Positions 10,971 to 21,640 of a stretch of DNA of 37,290 nt are shown one piece after another; position 1 is the first letter of the stretch; the number at the start of each line of letters is the position of its first letter. The notes below the pieces were generated by a model. The model worked only from the letters and a program-made list of their open reading frames with translations, was not told where the DNA came from and searched no databases. Origin of the DNA: Gnetum montanum (lineage: Eukaryota > Streptophyta > Gnetopsida > Gnetales > Gnetaceae); contig MNCI01020127.1 in NCBI GenBank assembly GCA_015680685.1, forward strand, positions 94,946 to 132,235, written 5' to 3'. The translations under genes and the position numbers were made by a program.

Positions 10971-11062
10971 CCGTGATATCGCATACGCGAAATCGAGGCC
11001 GACGTGACATCGCGTACGTGATGTATCGTACACAATATCACGTCCCTCCAACCCTATAAATA
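10971..11062 (+). promoter_or_regulatory. Internal promoter-like block of element A, copy of the LTR U3 motif
   Basis: Two imperfect palindromes, GATATCGCATACGCGAAATC at 10975-10994 and ACATCGCGTACGTGATGT at 11007-11024, are followed by overlapping GTGAT...ATCAC arms (11018-11041) and TATAAATA at 11055-11062. The LTR of A has GATATAGTGTACATGATATC at 14516-14535 ahead of its own TATAAATA, so the two blocks correspond. The block precedes ORF2 by about 480 bp. That it drives ORF2 is inference. No LTR ends or PBS flank it. Confidence 0.6.
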
Positions 11063-11542
11063 GGCAACTTCCCACAACACTTAGCATCATTTCTTGCCAT
11101 TCACGCATGGGAGTTTTTCAAATTTTTTTGTGCGACTTGCGAGTGTGACACCTTTGCTTTTCAACCTCTATCTCGCTTGTTGGTACTTCGGTTTTAATTC
11201 CATCTAAACTTGCTTGAACCTGGAGTGTTCAGCTTAGTCGTAGGGGAGGGACACTTGCTGAAAAGCACCTAACTTTTTTGGAATTTATCATCGCCCAAAG
11301 GACATCATCTAGGGTAATTATCTATAACACTTAGAATAATTTTGCCTAAAAAGAAAATCATTTAATCCCTAGGTATACCGGGAAACTAAAATTGGAAACC
11401 ACCTAAGTCACAGGACTCATTATTACAATCTTTCAGGCAATACCACATGAAGATAAAAAAATCAATTAATTAAGGCAAGCAGTAAGGTATAACTTCACTT
11501 CAAAACAAAACCTTACTAACGCTTGAGCCTGTGTAATTGTAG
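11063..11542 (+). other. Putative leader upstream of ORF2 (element A)
   Basis: This is about 480 bp between the internal TATA box and the ORF2 start. It contains a block near 11222-11246 (CCTGGAG then TTAGTCGTAGGGGAGG) that corresponds to the 'AGTCATGGGGG' purine block of E1, B and D. No ORF of note is present. Confidence 0.5.
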
Positions 11543-14321
11543 ATGGCCCCAAAATGTGGACAACAGGAAGGTCCTACTCAAGGTAAAAGCAAATGATCTT
11601 GGAGAGGTGGAAGACAAGATCTTGTTGGACAACATACAGAACAGGAGGAGCAATCATTTAGTATTCATCAAGAGGACCCTCCTACCGTACTGTTTAGGCA
11701 GGCAGAAGGAGGAGCTGCTACAACGCCTAAATAGGGACAACATCTCACGTTGCCCCAAGATTGTGTTCAAGCCATCCATGAAAAGTCCACATTCGCTGTG
11801 GTGATTGTGGAATTGAACTTTAAATCTTTTGCCAAGTTTGCTCCTAAGGCTGTTAGGGATCATCTCAAAGGGTCTCCCTTATGGCCTGTCCTCTCTGAAA
11901 GCAGTGCTTGGTACATAGGGGAGATGTACCAATTCTGGCACAATAGAAAGCAAGGCACCACAGTCAATATTTGTGGTGTGACAGTTGATTTCTCTACATA
12001 GGCCATTTTAGAAGTATTAAACCTTTTGAATACAGGGTCCAAAGTTGCTTAGTTATCCACTCGTTCAGACCTCGATGTGCAATGGGATTGGTTGGAAAGG
12101 GCTTATGGCAGAGATAAAAAATTTGGTGAGTTGATGAAGGAAGAGAGGATTTACTTCAAAATTGGAACATATCACCTCTTTCCCACAAAGGGCTTAAAAA
12201 GAATATTAACGTATGTGGCTAAGGATGTGTAGTGTTGACGCTAACCTACCCCATCTATATTTAACGGAGATCCTAAGGTGGTTCGAGGAACGGAAGACAG
12301 GGAAAATGGCATTGCCTTTCCCTTGTCTTATCAGAAAGCTTTGCCAACATGTTGGTATCTGGGGGTATAGTAATGATGTCCTTCGAAAAGCCCAGACTAC
12401 TTCATATGTTGAATTGTTAAAGTTGCTAGCTCCAAGGAAAATCACTGGCGAGACGCTGGGACCAAAAGAAGAAGAAGAATAGATGGTTGGACCAACTGCA
12501 ACTTAACTTGTAGGACCCAGCCAACCTCCAAGCACTGGTCCCAACCAAAAATAAGAAGTAGGGCCTAGCATAGGCTAGGATTAGCTGCCACCACTGCAAG
12601 ACTGTAGACCATCGATGAGCCATCTCAGGGCCATTACTGAGATGGTTAGTTGGGGAAGTCGTGATGATGAAAATCTCTTTCGCATCATTGATGATGCCAT
12701 TCAGCCTACTATTTATTTGGATTGCACAAGGGGTGAACTATCTATTCACACAGGAGGAGGGGAAAGTAGACAGTCACAACAAATCTTAGGAAACACAACA
12801 TCTTTTCAGGTGGTGCAATTAGAAACTGGTGAAGGGGCCACTATGGTGGTCATGCAACACCAGAATGCCACGGGAGCTGTAGAAGTGGTCATAGACCACA
12901 TATAGGAATCATTCAATGTACCTATTGTACCATCGACAGATCTCATAGGAGCATGAGATGCTCAGATTTTGGTCAAAACCTGAATGACTTCTGCAGAACA
13001 TGAGGATGCGCTTGATCGATTACTTCAAACAAGACAAATAATGAAATTCTTGTTTGACATCCCTCAGGATGTTATAGCAATTCAATCAGACCTCATTTCC
13101 ACAAAGGGGAAGTTGGTCTTAATAGAAGTGAGGGTCGAGCATGCTGAAGTTGAAGTCCAGAAATTACAAGAGAAGCTCGTGGCCCTACAAGCAGCATAGT
13201 GGGATCCTCTGCAATTCATTCTTGCAGACCAGCTAGATAATTTTAGAATTGAACAACTAACCAAGCTAATTACGAAGAATAAAAAGGTGGCTGATGAAAA
13301 AGAGAAGGCTATTTGGGATGCCTCTGTAGCACAGGCGCAAACTCATGTACATATTAAGGTGCTTAATGCCTTATAGGAAGAAAATAAATAGCTTGCTGTT
13401 GACAACCTTTGGTTGACCACTGTGGAAAAGCAAAAGAATGTTCTTGAGGAACACTTTCATCAGTTGCGGGAACAATTCATCCAGGTCAACCAAGACATAA
13501 GTCATTTAGCCAGGGAGAACCGAACCCTCTCAATGGAGGAGGTATGCATAATTTATCAAAAGACAACCATTGAAATAAGCATGTGAACAAATGAGGCTAA
13601 ATGACATGAGAAGTTGAAGGAGCACTTCTGAGATTAGGTGGGGATGTACAAAAAAATCCTTGAGAAGGAGATCCATATGGCCAAGGCCCAGATCAATGTT
13701 ATCAGTGCTTAACACACTGACTGGCAGGCCATATTGGACACATATGCCTTCGCCCACCAAGCGGAAGTTAAGAGCCAAGACCTATAGATTCGAGACCTAA
13801 CAGAATACATGGAGTTGGAAAATCCAAGGTATGCCAACCTTGCCATGTTAACAGCAGGGTGCCCAAGGACAGAGGTTTAGCAGCAGGTAGTAACCACCTA
13901 CATCAAATATGAAGTAGAATTTTCAGAGCATAAGAAGTTATTGGAGAAACTGGAGATTGAAAATTCTGAACTTGAGGTGGTGAAGAAAAGCTACCAAGGA
14001 TAGAAAGATGTTGCAGTAGATTTGGCTCGATAGCTAGTAGATTTCCAAGAATACAAAGATAAAGCCAGAGCCTACGAAGAGAAACGTCGGGTATTTGCAG
14101 CCTAGTATGTCAAGGCCAATCAAATGTTTCCGTAATTACCCTGTCCGTGGGAAGTGCCAACTCCATCAAACATTGGAGCATTAGCATGGATGGCACAAGA
14201 ACCTCAAACTGAAGAGGAGAAGCTCCAGGCCATACTTCAACGCCATCAAGTATCGAATCCTAGAGCACAAAACAAAGGGAAAGCACTGATGGAGGAGCCA
14301 CCGCCACCAGGAACTACATGA
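11543..14321 (+). pseudogene. ORF2 of element A: about 925-codon coiled-coil protein at the env-like position, decayed
   Basis: ATG at 11543 (MAPKCGQQ...) opens a frame that can be followed to TGA at 14319 with one frameshift near 12150-12240. The N-terminal domain has SAWYIGEMYQFWHNR and LPFPCLIRKLCQHVG, resembling plant-transposon-associated proteins of Athila elements; the family name is my best guess. A Lys/Glu- then Pro-rich linker follows (about 12470-12600). Then come long heptad-like helices (about 12980-14110) with LSMEEV and EYMELENPRYANL, and a tail LPCPWEVPTPSNIGALAW. At least 17 in-frame stops lie in 12903-14321, ten of them TAG. Element D has the same protein at 33161-36020. No membrane segment or signal peptide is evident, so an envelope role is not supported. 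Confidence 0.8.
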
Positions 14322-14478
14322 GTTCCAAAATTTTTGTAGTGTAGCACACTCTTTGTGTTGTGTCTTTGTTTTGTTTTCATTTCACACTGCGGCATAATCC
14401 CATTTTTTTTACCACCCAATAATCCCATACCTATCCACTGTGTAATCACTATAACTCGAGGATGAATTTCCATTCAGT
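14322..14478 (+). other. Conserved pre-PPT stretch (element A)
   Basis: Short untranslated part between ORF2 and the PPT. Its end ('AATAATCCCATAC' to 'AGGATGAATTTCCATTCAG') aligns with the same place in E1, B and D. Confidence 0.6.
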
Positions 14479-14488
14479 CGTGGGGGTA
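14479..14488 (+). promoter_or_regulatory. Polypurine tract of element A
   Basis: CGTGGGGGTA lies directly before the 3' LTR start TGATGAG, where plus-strand DNA synthesis is primed. Confidence 0.85.
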
Positions 14489-15298
14489 TGATGAGTCGTC
14501 ATTTGGGGTGACCGTGATATAGTGTACATGATATCGCTACCTATCTCCTCATCTATAAATAAGAGGTAGATAGATGAGTTAGATACATCATAGATCATTA
14601 GGAAGTTAGTCAGTTTTAGTTTAAGTGTTTTTCATTTCTCTCTCTCAACCCTTTTTCCTCTCCGTGTATGCCTGTAGTGTGATGAATGTAATTGTATGAC
14701 ATCCTTTATTCGAGTGTGAGGTACTTGGACATGCACATTACCGACAATAAAGATCAAGATGACTTCATCGTTGCAACATTCACTTAGATTAATTATTTAA
14801 TTAATTTTTATTTACTGCTTTCCTAGTTAATAATCTCTTACCCTTAAACTCATGTTAAAACATGGAATGAGTATCACTTGATTACAAGCATTTAAGTGTG
14901 GCTACTTGGTAACCTAGTAGCGTACCTAGGATCTGCACTTGGTAATCCTAGTGGTAGTTGTACACGAAGTCCAAGATGTATACGGATGATCAAGGAATGG
15001 ATGCTCATTGCACTTAGGCTAGATTAGATTCTCTCATCCTCTCTCTCTCCTAGATTAGTGAATATTACTTTCCATTATCTTCAGGAGTAGCATTAGATTA
15101 GAAAAACATCATACACCTCACTCTAGACTAAACCATACGTGACAAAGCTAATACTAGTCTAGGTGGGAAGACAACGAACTGTGACCTAAGGCTAACTGTC
15201 TAGATGCCACAACTAGTTCGTTTGCAGAGTTTGATCAGATCGCGCATGTAATGCTTGTATTCATATGGTTGAGTGTAGGGGTACCTAGCCACTCATCA
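14489..15298 (+). repeat. 3' LTR of element A
   Basis: 810 bp, TGATGAG to CTCATCA, aligning without gaps with 6689-7498. The U3 palindrome GATATAGTGTACATGATATC is at 14516-14535 and TATAAATA at 14554-14561. Differences from the 5' copy are mostly C/T and G/A. Confidence 0.95.
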
Positions 15299-15303
15299 CA
15301 AGC
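15299..15303 (+). repeat. Target-site duplication, right copy (CAAGC)
   Basis: Identical to 6684-6688; marks the right border of element A in the gag of element I. Confidence 0.93.
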
Positions 15304-16203
15304 AAAGGCTCATCATAGTCATGACCCCTATGATGGCCATGATGCCTATGATGACCCATGCTATCTCTTCATTCATGATGGTTGGCATCCCTTGATTGTC
15401 CATATCCTTAATCTCTAATGTTTCAGTGGGGTTTGTGATCATCTTTGTGGTATCGGTCACATTCATCATGATCTCTTCCTCTTTGGATTTGGTTGAAGTT
15501 GGAGGAAGAAGAAGATAAAGAAAAAGGAGGTGAAGAGGATGGAGGACTAGCACTAGAATGGTGCCTGCAACTTCCTCTCCTTTGGTCTCGACCATGATCA
15601 TCATGTTTGTCTTTCTCATGGTGCTTATCATTATTCTTGCATTAACTCCCTACTTTGGAGCCTCCATGGTCATGGAACCCAATCTTTCTTTATAGTTGAC
15701 TATAAATTTTGGTTAAGTGATCCTTCATCAAAGAAGAGGGGAGGAGAATTAGTATTTTAAGAATCCCTAGAGAAGGGATCCTCTCCTTCCTTTTGGCTTA
15801 ATAGGAACATGGGGCTTGTGAACCATTTTCTCTTTGATGCCTCATAGAATGCCTCTATGTATTGATCTTTCTTTTGCTAAGCCTTCATGGGATGATAATC
15901 TTAATAGTCATGATCTTGCATAGCATACTTAGCATTAGGTCGTGCGATGCCCAATCTCATGAAACTATGGAATAGCATCGTAGGAACAAATCAATTGAGC
16001 AGTAACACAATGTTGCCCTATATGTTCCTTCATCATAATTGTTCATCCTAGTGCAGGATGAAGGTGAAATTTGAAATATACTCATTTGAATGAGTATAGA
16101 CCATCTTGCATTGCTGGGGCATGGGTGGTTTTGGGAGTTCCTACCTTTGATTGAAAGTGTTCTTGAATAGCAGCAGAGATTCTTCCCTATGAGAAGAAGC
16201 CAT
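15304..16203 (-). pseudogene. Gag N-terminal part (element I), decayed
   Basis: The start codon is at 16203-16201 on the minus strand, the first ATG after the PBS (MASSHREES, like MSSFHRDDS in element D). Towards 15304 it becomes rich in His/Asp/Arg with a serine/proline tract near 15480-15560, a feature also seen in gag of D and B. Stops interrupt it. The sequence continues without loss at 6683 beyond element A. Confidence 0.8.
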
Positions 16204-16331
16204 ATTAGTTCTGAAGAAAAATAGTGTGCTCTTGTTATTATTATTTTTCTTAATGATTTTGACTTTAAGGTTTGATACAACATCATTGGATAATTTCACT
16301 AACTTCTAGATAGCACACGTAGCTAACTAAA

Positions 16332-16350
16332 TTCCCCAACAACGATGCCA
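16332..16350 (-). promoter_or_regulatory. Primer binding site of element I (tRNA-Asp type)
   Basis: Read on the minus strand it is TTGGCATCGTTGTTGGGGA, directly after an LTR end CTCATCA. It is the tRNA-Asp-type site of this group. Confidence 0.88.
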
Positions 16351-16855
16351 ATGATGAGCAATGATCAATCCCTACATCCAACCATATGAATCACTAGCAT
16401 TCACTAAGTTATTCGATTGAATTCTATAGACTTTAGCCCTCTAAGTACACATTAACTAGGTAGTGAATATCAAGGATGCGACCATTGTCTTTCTAGTTCC
16501 ACTTGTGATGTACAATGGTATGGTTAAGTGTAATTGAGGCATATCATTTGTATAACCTTTTTGTTTGTTTTTATTAAATTCACCTAAGTATAGAAAATGA
16601 AGTAATTAAATTTTTAATTAATCTAGTAACTAATTAATTCCTTAACTAATGCTAACATAAGTATCCAATCCCATCTACTGTACACATCCTAAACATATTA
16701 TAATGCTATTAGGTTACCAAGCATAAGTGCTATTGGGATTACCAAGTGTTAACGTATGTATGAGATGGTCATACTTATGCTCATTAATTACTTGCTATTA
16801 ATTAATTAATTATATGCATGAACATAAATTTTTTGAATAGTAAATGCATTCAGGA
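16351..16855 (-). repeat. 5' LTR of element I, R-U5 part only
   Basis: The minus strand shows the LTR end CTCATCA at 16351 and the U5 blocks ('GGTAATCCCAATAGCACTTA', 'TTTAGGATGTGTAC', 'ATGCCTCAATTACAC', 'GAAAGACAA'). Similarity fades near 16830-16855. U3 and the TATA box are missing; beyond lies a Ulp1-like remnant. The exact break is uncertain by about 25 bp. Confidence 0.8.
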
Positions 16856-17592
16856 ATCATACACACATTTTTTTTGTGGATGTGTCTACAACCACAAGCA
16901 CCCAATGCCCACCAGTATTAAATTGGATGCAAAATAATGGCTGTCCCGATTCAAGAAATTCATCCAAGTAAATTTTTTTAACCTCTTCAATAAAATCCTT
17001 CTCTACCATGAAGACATCAAGCTCTTCTTCAACCAATGTATCACTTTCAAAGTTGATGACGTATTTTTGTGGATTTCTTTGCTTTGTGTTAATGGTTTCT
17101 TTTGGCTTTGTTTCATCTAACTCTCAAGGGACTTTCCAAATGCTTGAAACATAGTATTATAAAAAATATTTTACTAAATCTTAACAATAAACAATAGATT
17201 TTTGAAGTTGCTTAAGGTACATGATGTACACATTGATGACATCATCATCAAGCCATTATTTCCACCCAAGTTGGTATATCGACTTGAAAGACAATCCTGT
17301 GGCAATGCATGGGGGAAACACTGACATAACAAGCACTTCACTATCAAAACTACCTATGAAGAGCAACCACATCACTCTATTAATTATCCCGCATGATTAA
17401 CTAATTAAGGTCTCAATCACATGTTCCAACTTACCCTTGATGGATTGATGAGAGCATTTTTCATGTTGGCAACCTTCATCAGCAGCCTGGCTATAATGCT
17501 CTTTCAAAAAATAGGAGGTCTCACATTTCTTGGACATTGATAGACTCTTGAATATGCTTGTAGGATCTAGATTGACTATTTCATGAAGTTGA
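16856..17592 (-). pseudogene. Ulp1/C48 (SUMO-protease-like) cysteine peptidase remnant
   Basis: Minus strand. C48 peptidases process or remove SUMO and are often carried by plant transposons. Seen here in order are a Cys/His/Lys-rich exon-like part (17592-17397), a possible intron (GTAAGTTGG near 17430, CTTCATAG near 17356), then LSFKSIYQLGWK with WLDDDVINVYIMYLKQLQ (17278-17203), which matches the family's WL-D-VIN block. An open stretch follows with VEEELDVFMVEKDF and the catalytic-His segment GGHWVLVVVDTSTKKMCV (16913-16857). The following YDS with the catalytic Asp is in another frame, and the C-terminal Gln/Cys region is missing where the LTR of element I begins. Host gene or transposon cargo cannot be told. 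Confidence 0.65.
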
Positions 17593-18401
17593 TGATGAGT
17601 TGTCATTGTTGGATTGCATCGACGGGATCTTGTCGATGTAGGGTTTGATGCATTGACGTGTACCTGTCGATGTGGTACCTTTTCTCCACCTATAAACATG
17701 CACCTACCCACCGCATTTATGATAATTTTTCATAGTTATAGCGAAGCTCTTGTAGTTTTTCCTTCCAATAGTTAGAATATTTTCTGAGTGCCCATAGTAG
17801 GGGTCAAAGAGTGTACGGATGTTTATTCGAGCACTAATGTACCTCAGCACCTCAATGTGGATAGTAATAAAGATGACCTTTTCTAAACAAACCTTGTAGC
17901 AATTGGAATAGGTTAATTATTTTCTCTATGAATTTAATATTCATGTAATTTAATTTAATATTATAATTAATTAATTAATATTGATTAAATAGTGAGCATA
18001 AGTGCGACCACTTTGATCATACGTTTAATGCTCGGTAATCCTAGTAGCACTTAACGCTTGGTAACACAATGATGTTATAACATGTTTAGGATGTGTATGG
18101 AAAGTGGAAACAAATGCTTATGTTAGGTTATTAGATTAAGTAAGAAATTAAATACTTTATTCTTGTTCTTAGGTAACTTAAACCCATAAAAGATAAAATG
18201 ATAAAAATGATATGCCTTAGTTACACTTAATCATACACTTGCACTTCACAAGTGGAACTGGGAAGACAAAAATTACATAGTTAGATTCACCTCCTAGAAC
18301 TAGTGTATTTAGAAACCTAAAGTTTTCAAAATTCAATTGAATTTCTAAGTGGATGCTAGACATTCATATGATTTGGAGTAGGGTATACTTGTTGCTCATC
18401 A
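17593..18401 (+). repeat. 5' LTR of element D, 809 bp
   Basis: TGATGAG to CTCATCA. U3 has two dyads, CATCGAC-8bp-GTCGATG at 17617-17638 (perfect arms) and CATTGAC-8bp-GTCGATG at 17651-17672. A weak TATA element (TATAAACA) is near 17690 and AATAAA near 17866. R-U5 aligns with the other families. Confidence 0.9.
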
Positions 18402-18420
18402 TTAGCATTGTTTCCAAGGA
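18402..18420 (+). promoter_or_regulatory. Primer binding site of element D (decayed tRNA-Asp type)
   Basis: TTAGCATTGTTTCCAAGGA directly follows the LTR. It differs from the tRNA-Asp complement mainly by C-to-T and G-to-A changes. Confidence 0.8.
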
Positions 18421-18556
18421 CTTTAGTTAGCTACGTGCACTATCTAGGACTTAGTGAAAATTATTCAACATCATTGGAATGAACCTTAAAGTTGTAGCCA
18501 TTTAGAATAGTAATAAAAGTTGTAAAAGTAAATTGATATTTTCTTCTAATCTAAAG

Positions 18557-21055
18557 ATGTCTTCTTTTCATAGGGATGATTCTCCACCAAGGTTCGAGCA
18601 TACATCTAATCAACAAAGGGATAAATGGTCAAATCCACTAGTGCCCCAATAATGCAGAGTCATACATACACATCCTGATGAGTATGTTTTAGATTTCACC
18701 TTCATCTTGCATTAGGATGAATAGTCACAAGGGAGGGATATGGAGGGTAACATTATGTTGCTTTCCAATTGATTAGTTCATGTGATGTTGCATAAAACTC
18801 TTATGAGGTTGAGCATCTAGGGGCTTAATGCTAAATATTTTGTGTAAGATCATGACTATTGGGATTACCATCCCACTGAAGCATAATGTAAAAGAAATTA
18901 ATAATAGGAGAGGCGTTATGAGGCTTTGAAGGGAAAATAGTTTAATAATCCCTTATTCCTACTAGGCCAAAAAGATAGTGAGGATTCCTTCTCTAGGGAT
19001 TCTCATTTCATTAACTTTCCTTTCCTTGATTTTGATGAAGGGGGCTTAAACCAAAACTTACAGTCCATTGTAAACAATCTTGGTTTAGGCAAGAATAGGT
19101 CCCATGATCATGGGGGATCCAAGGTAGGAGTTATGACAAGGATAAGAATAGACATCATGGTGATGATCATGGCCATGACCACAAAAGATGAAGTGGCAGG
19201 CATTGTGTTGGTGCTAGTCCTTCTTCCTCTTTACCTTCATCATCCTCTTCTTTCTCCTCTAGCTTTACGTAAAGCTGTAAAGGATCTGACCATAATAGAG
19301 GTGACTGGTAGGACAAAGATGATTGTAGGGCTTGTCAGAATAATTGAGATCAGGGGCTTGGGCAATTAAGGAAGGTTTGCCATCATGAAAAAAGGGGAAG
19401 TAGAGAGTGCCATGGGCATCATGGCCATTATAGAGACTATGACCATGATGAGCCTTTGCTTGCAACTTGAAACATGCTAAACATTGTAGAGGTAGTAATA
19501 ATTCCAACAAGGCATGTGAAAGATAGAAAAATCAAGTAGTTGGATATGAACAATATTCCCAAGTTCAAAGGGGGATACAACTTAGATTCACAAAACCATT
19601 TTCAAGCCTTTCACGATGCCTATGCCTTATAGAACATGGAGAATGGATTCCATAAATTAAAGCTATTCCCAAGGACACTCATCAAAGAGGCTAAAATTTG
19701 GTATCAATCTTTGGAGTCAAAATCAATCTATCATTGGAGTATGATGCTTCAGCTCTTCAATGAAAAGTATCAAATGTACTTTCAAGTTTCCAACCTAAGA
19801 AAGTAGATCCAAGATTGGAACTAGGAAACACATGAATCCTTGGATGCAACCATGGCATAGTGCTATTATCTTTTGCATTGATGTCCTAGCCATGGTTATT
19901 CTCAAAGGGAGTAGCTTTGTGATATCATAGATGGGCTCCACATAGAAACACAGAGACCTCTTGGGGTTTATGCCCATGGGAGGCTTTCAAAATTAAGGAC
20001 CCATCATATTCAAAGGTTGATAGAGTAGGTTGCCAAGGAAGAAGGAGAGTTGAGAATCCTTCCATCAGAAAAAGGAAAGCTTGGTTCTATGACAATGAGG
20101 AGGAGGCACCACTTGATGAGGTGGTGCAACGAAAGACCTTGCTAATTTAGAAGTCTATTTTTTAAATTTCAACCAAGGTAGATAAAATTTGGGACTCTTT
20201 GGATGAAAAGTTGCAAACCACTCTAAAAATAGCAAAGGAATCCAAAGAGAAAAGTAGTGATTGTGATCATAGGAGAGGGAAGGAAGCTAAACTAGCCACC
20301 AAAGGGATAAGGGCAAGGTTGCTACATTATAGGAGGTTATGGAGACTGAAACAGATGATAATGGTGGGTGTGACATATACTAATATGAACATCCTAAGGG
20401 ATGTTGCTCTATTGTGTCACACTTGTAGGAGTGTGGGGTATACACTCTAAATCCTAGACTATCAAGAAGGCAAGCACCTAGAAGATTGCCTTATCTTTAC
20501 GGAAATCCTAGGCAATTCCACTAGCAACAAACCTACTATCCAAGTGGTGCTCCACCAAAACCTTATGAGCAGTACCATTAGTGGTAGCACACACAATCAT
20601 GGGGGATGCCACCACAAACGTAGCAATACCCTTATAAGTAGCCTAATCCATATGGGTACTATGTTTAGTAGCCCATTTCTCTGTGTGACTCTTCTAGTCA
20701 TGCTTCATTTCAACATTAGTACTACTCTCTTGAGTACTACATAGTCCAATATGCAAGAAGGGAACCCCCATTTCCTAATTACCCTTCTCATCCTTTTGCA
20801 CATGTTCCTTTGCCCTCAACTTAATTACCACCTACTCCATTAATGCAAGGCAAAATTCCAGCATAACTACAAAAACGTAATGCTACCATGGATGTTAACT
20901 TACAACCTACTCCTCAACCAAGTGGTTTAGAAATCAAATCCCAAAAAGACTATTCTTCCAAACTAATAATTCTACAAAGCCCTCATAGACTTATGTAGTT
21001 GATAGTCTTGCTTCTTCCTTATCCTTTGCATCCATACCATTTGAGTTCCCTTTAA
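18557..21055 (+). pseudogene. Gag of element D, decayed
   Basis: The ATG at 18557 (MSSFHRDDSPPRFEHTS) is the first after the PBS. The N-terminal part is His/Asp/Arg-rich with a Ser/Pro tract near 19215-19265. The conserved gag domain lies at about 19545-20040 (NIPKFKGGYN, FHKLKLFPRTLI, WYQSLESKSIYHWS, LFNEKYQMYF). The knuckle near 20370 reads CDIY-YEHPKGCC, so its second Cys has become Tyr. A Pro/Tyr/His-rich tail follows. Stops begin at 18647 and several frame changes occur. The 3' border with protease is approximate. Confidence 0.82.
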
Positions 21056-21640
21056 ACCAAACATCTCTCGAAGTGCATATCGTCATTTTGACCTATGTGG
21101 TAACTGATTGGATAAAGGTTGGCCACCTTCCTAGGAAAAGATTTGATCTGGGAAGTTCCCTAACAAGGCTCTTCTTAATTTAGGTTCTAGTGTAAATCTA
21201 ATTTCTCATGAGATGTACAATGCCTGGCACTTTCATCCACTTAAGAAGAGCATCATTTGTCTTGAGTTAGTAGATTGATCCATCACTATTTCATTGGGAT
21301 TGGTGAAGGACATTGTAACCACCATTTATGGATAGTCCTATCCTACTCATTTCTTGGTGATCCATGTTGATAATTGCAAGAGGGAATTCCCAATCATCAT
21401 GGAAAGGGCTTGGTTAAGCATCATTAATGCATAGTTGGGAATCAGAGACATTTTCTTAGAGATTATTAAGGAAAATGCATTTAGAAAAATTGAGAAGAAG
21501 AGAGTTCCATGCATCATGTACATTGATAAAGGGTGAAAATACAAGTAGAAACTATAGTATGTGAAAAGTACATCCATCATAGTATGCATGTAGTGTGTAG
21601 ATATGTTTGAAATTCAAAGGTGCTTATACATAGTAGCCAC
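21056..21640 (+). pseudogene. Aspartic protease and linker (element D), active-site Asp lost
   Basis: It aligns with the protease of element I. The block around LLNLGSSVNLISHEMY (21171-21220) carries Asn at the catalytic position (codon 21177-21179) where element I has Asp, a G-to-A change. Downstream SITISLGLVKDIV and a linker through 'YVKST' lead to the RT region. Several stops are present, so the enzyme is inactive. Confidence 0.8.

Larger units (their letters stand above)
6689..15298 (+). mobile_element. Element A: complete non-autonomous LTR retrotransposon (gag + ORF2, no pol), 8610 bp
   Basis: The order is 5' LTR (810 bp), tRNA-Asp-type PBS, gag, conserved non-coding region, internal promoter-like block, ORF2, PPT, 3' LTR (810 bp), and a 5-bp target duplication on both sides. 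No protease, RT, RNase H or integrase motif lies between gag and ORF2, so enzymes must have come from a relative such as element D. By my hand count the two LTRs differ at about 65 positions (about 8%), mostly transitions, with no length difference. It resembles the gag-only (TR-GAG) class of plant elements, with an added ORF. Confidence 0.93.

Noticed and set aside
11543-14321. ORF2 as a retroviral envelope gene
   Set aside because: The position fits, but no signal peptide, membrane helix or cleavage site is visible; coiled coils dominate.
17449-17460. LTR start look-alike TGATGAGAGC, similar to the start of the E1 LTR
   Set aside because: It lies in the coding part of the Ulp1-like remnant and is not followed by any LTR sequence; the true D LTR starts at 17593.
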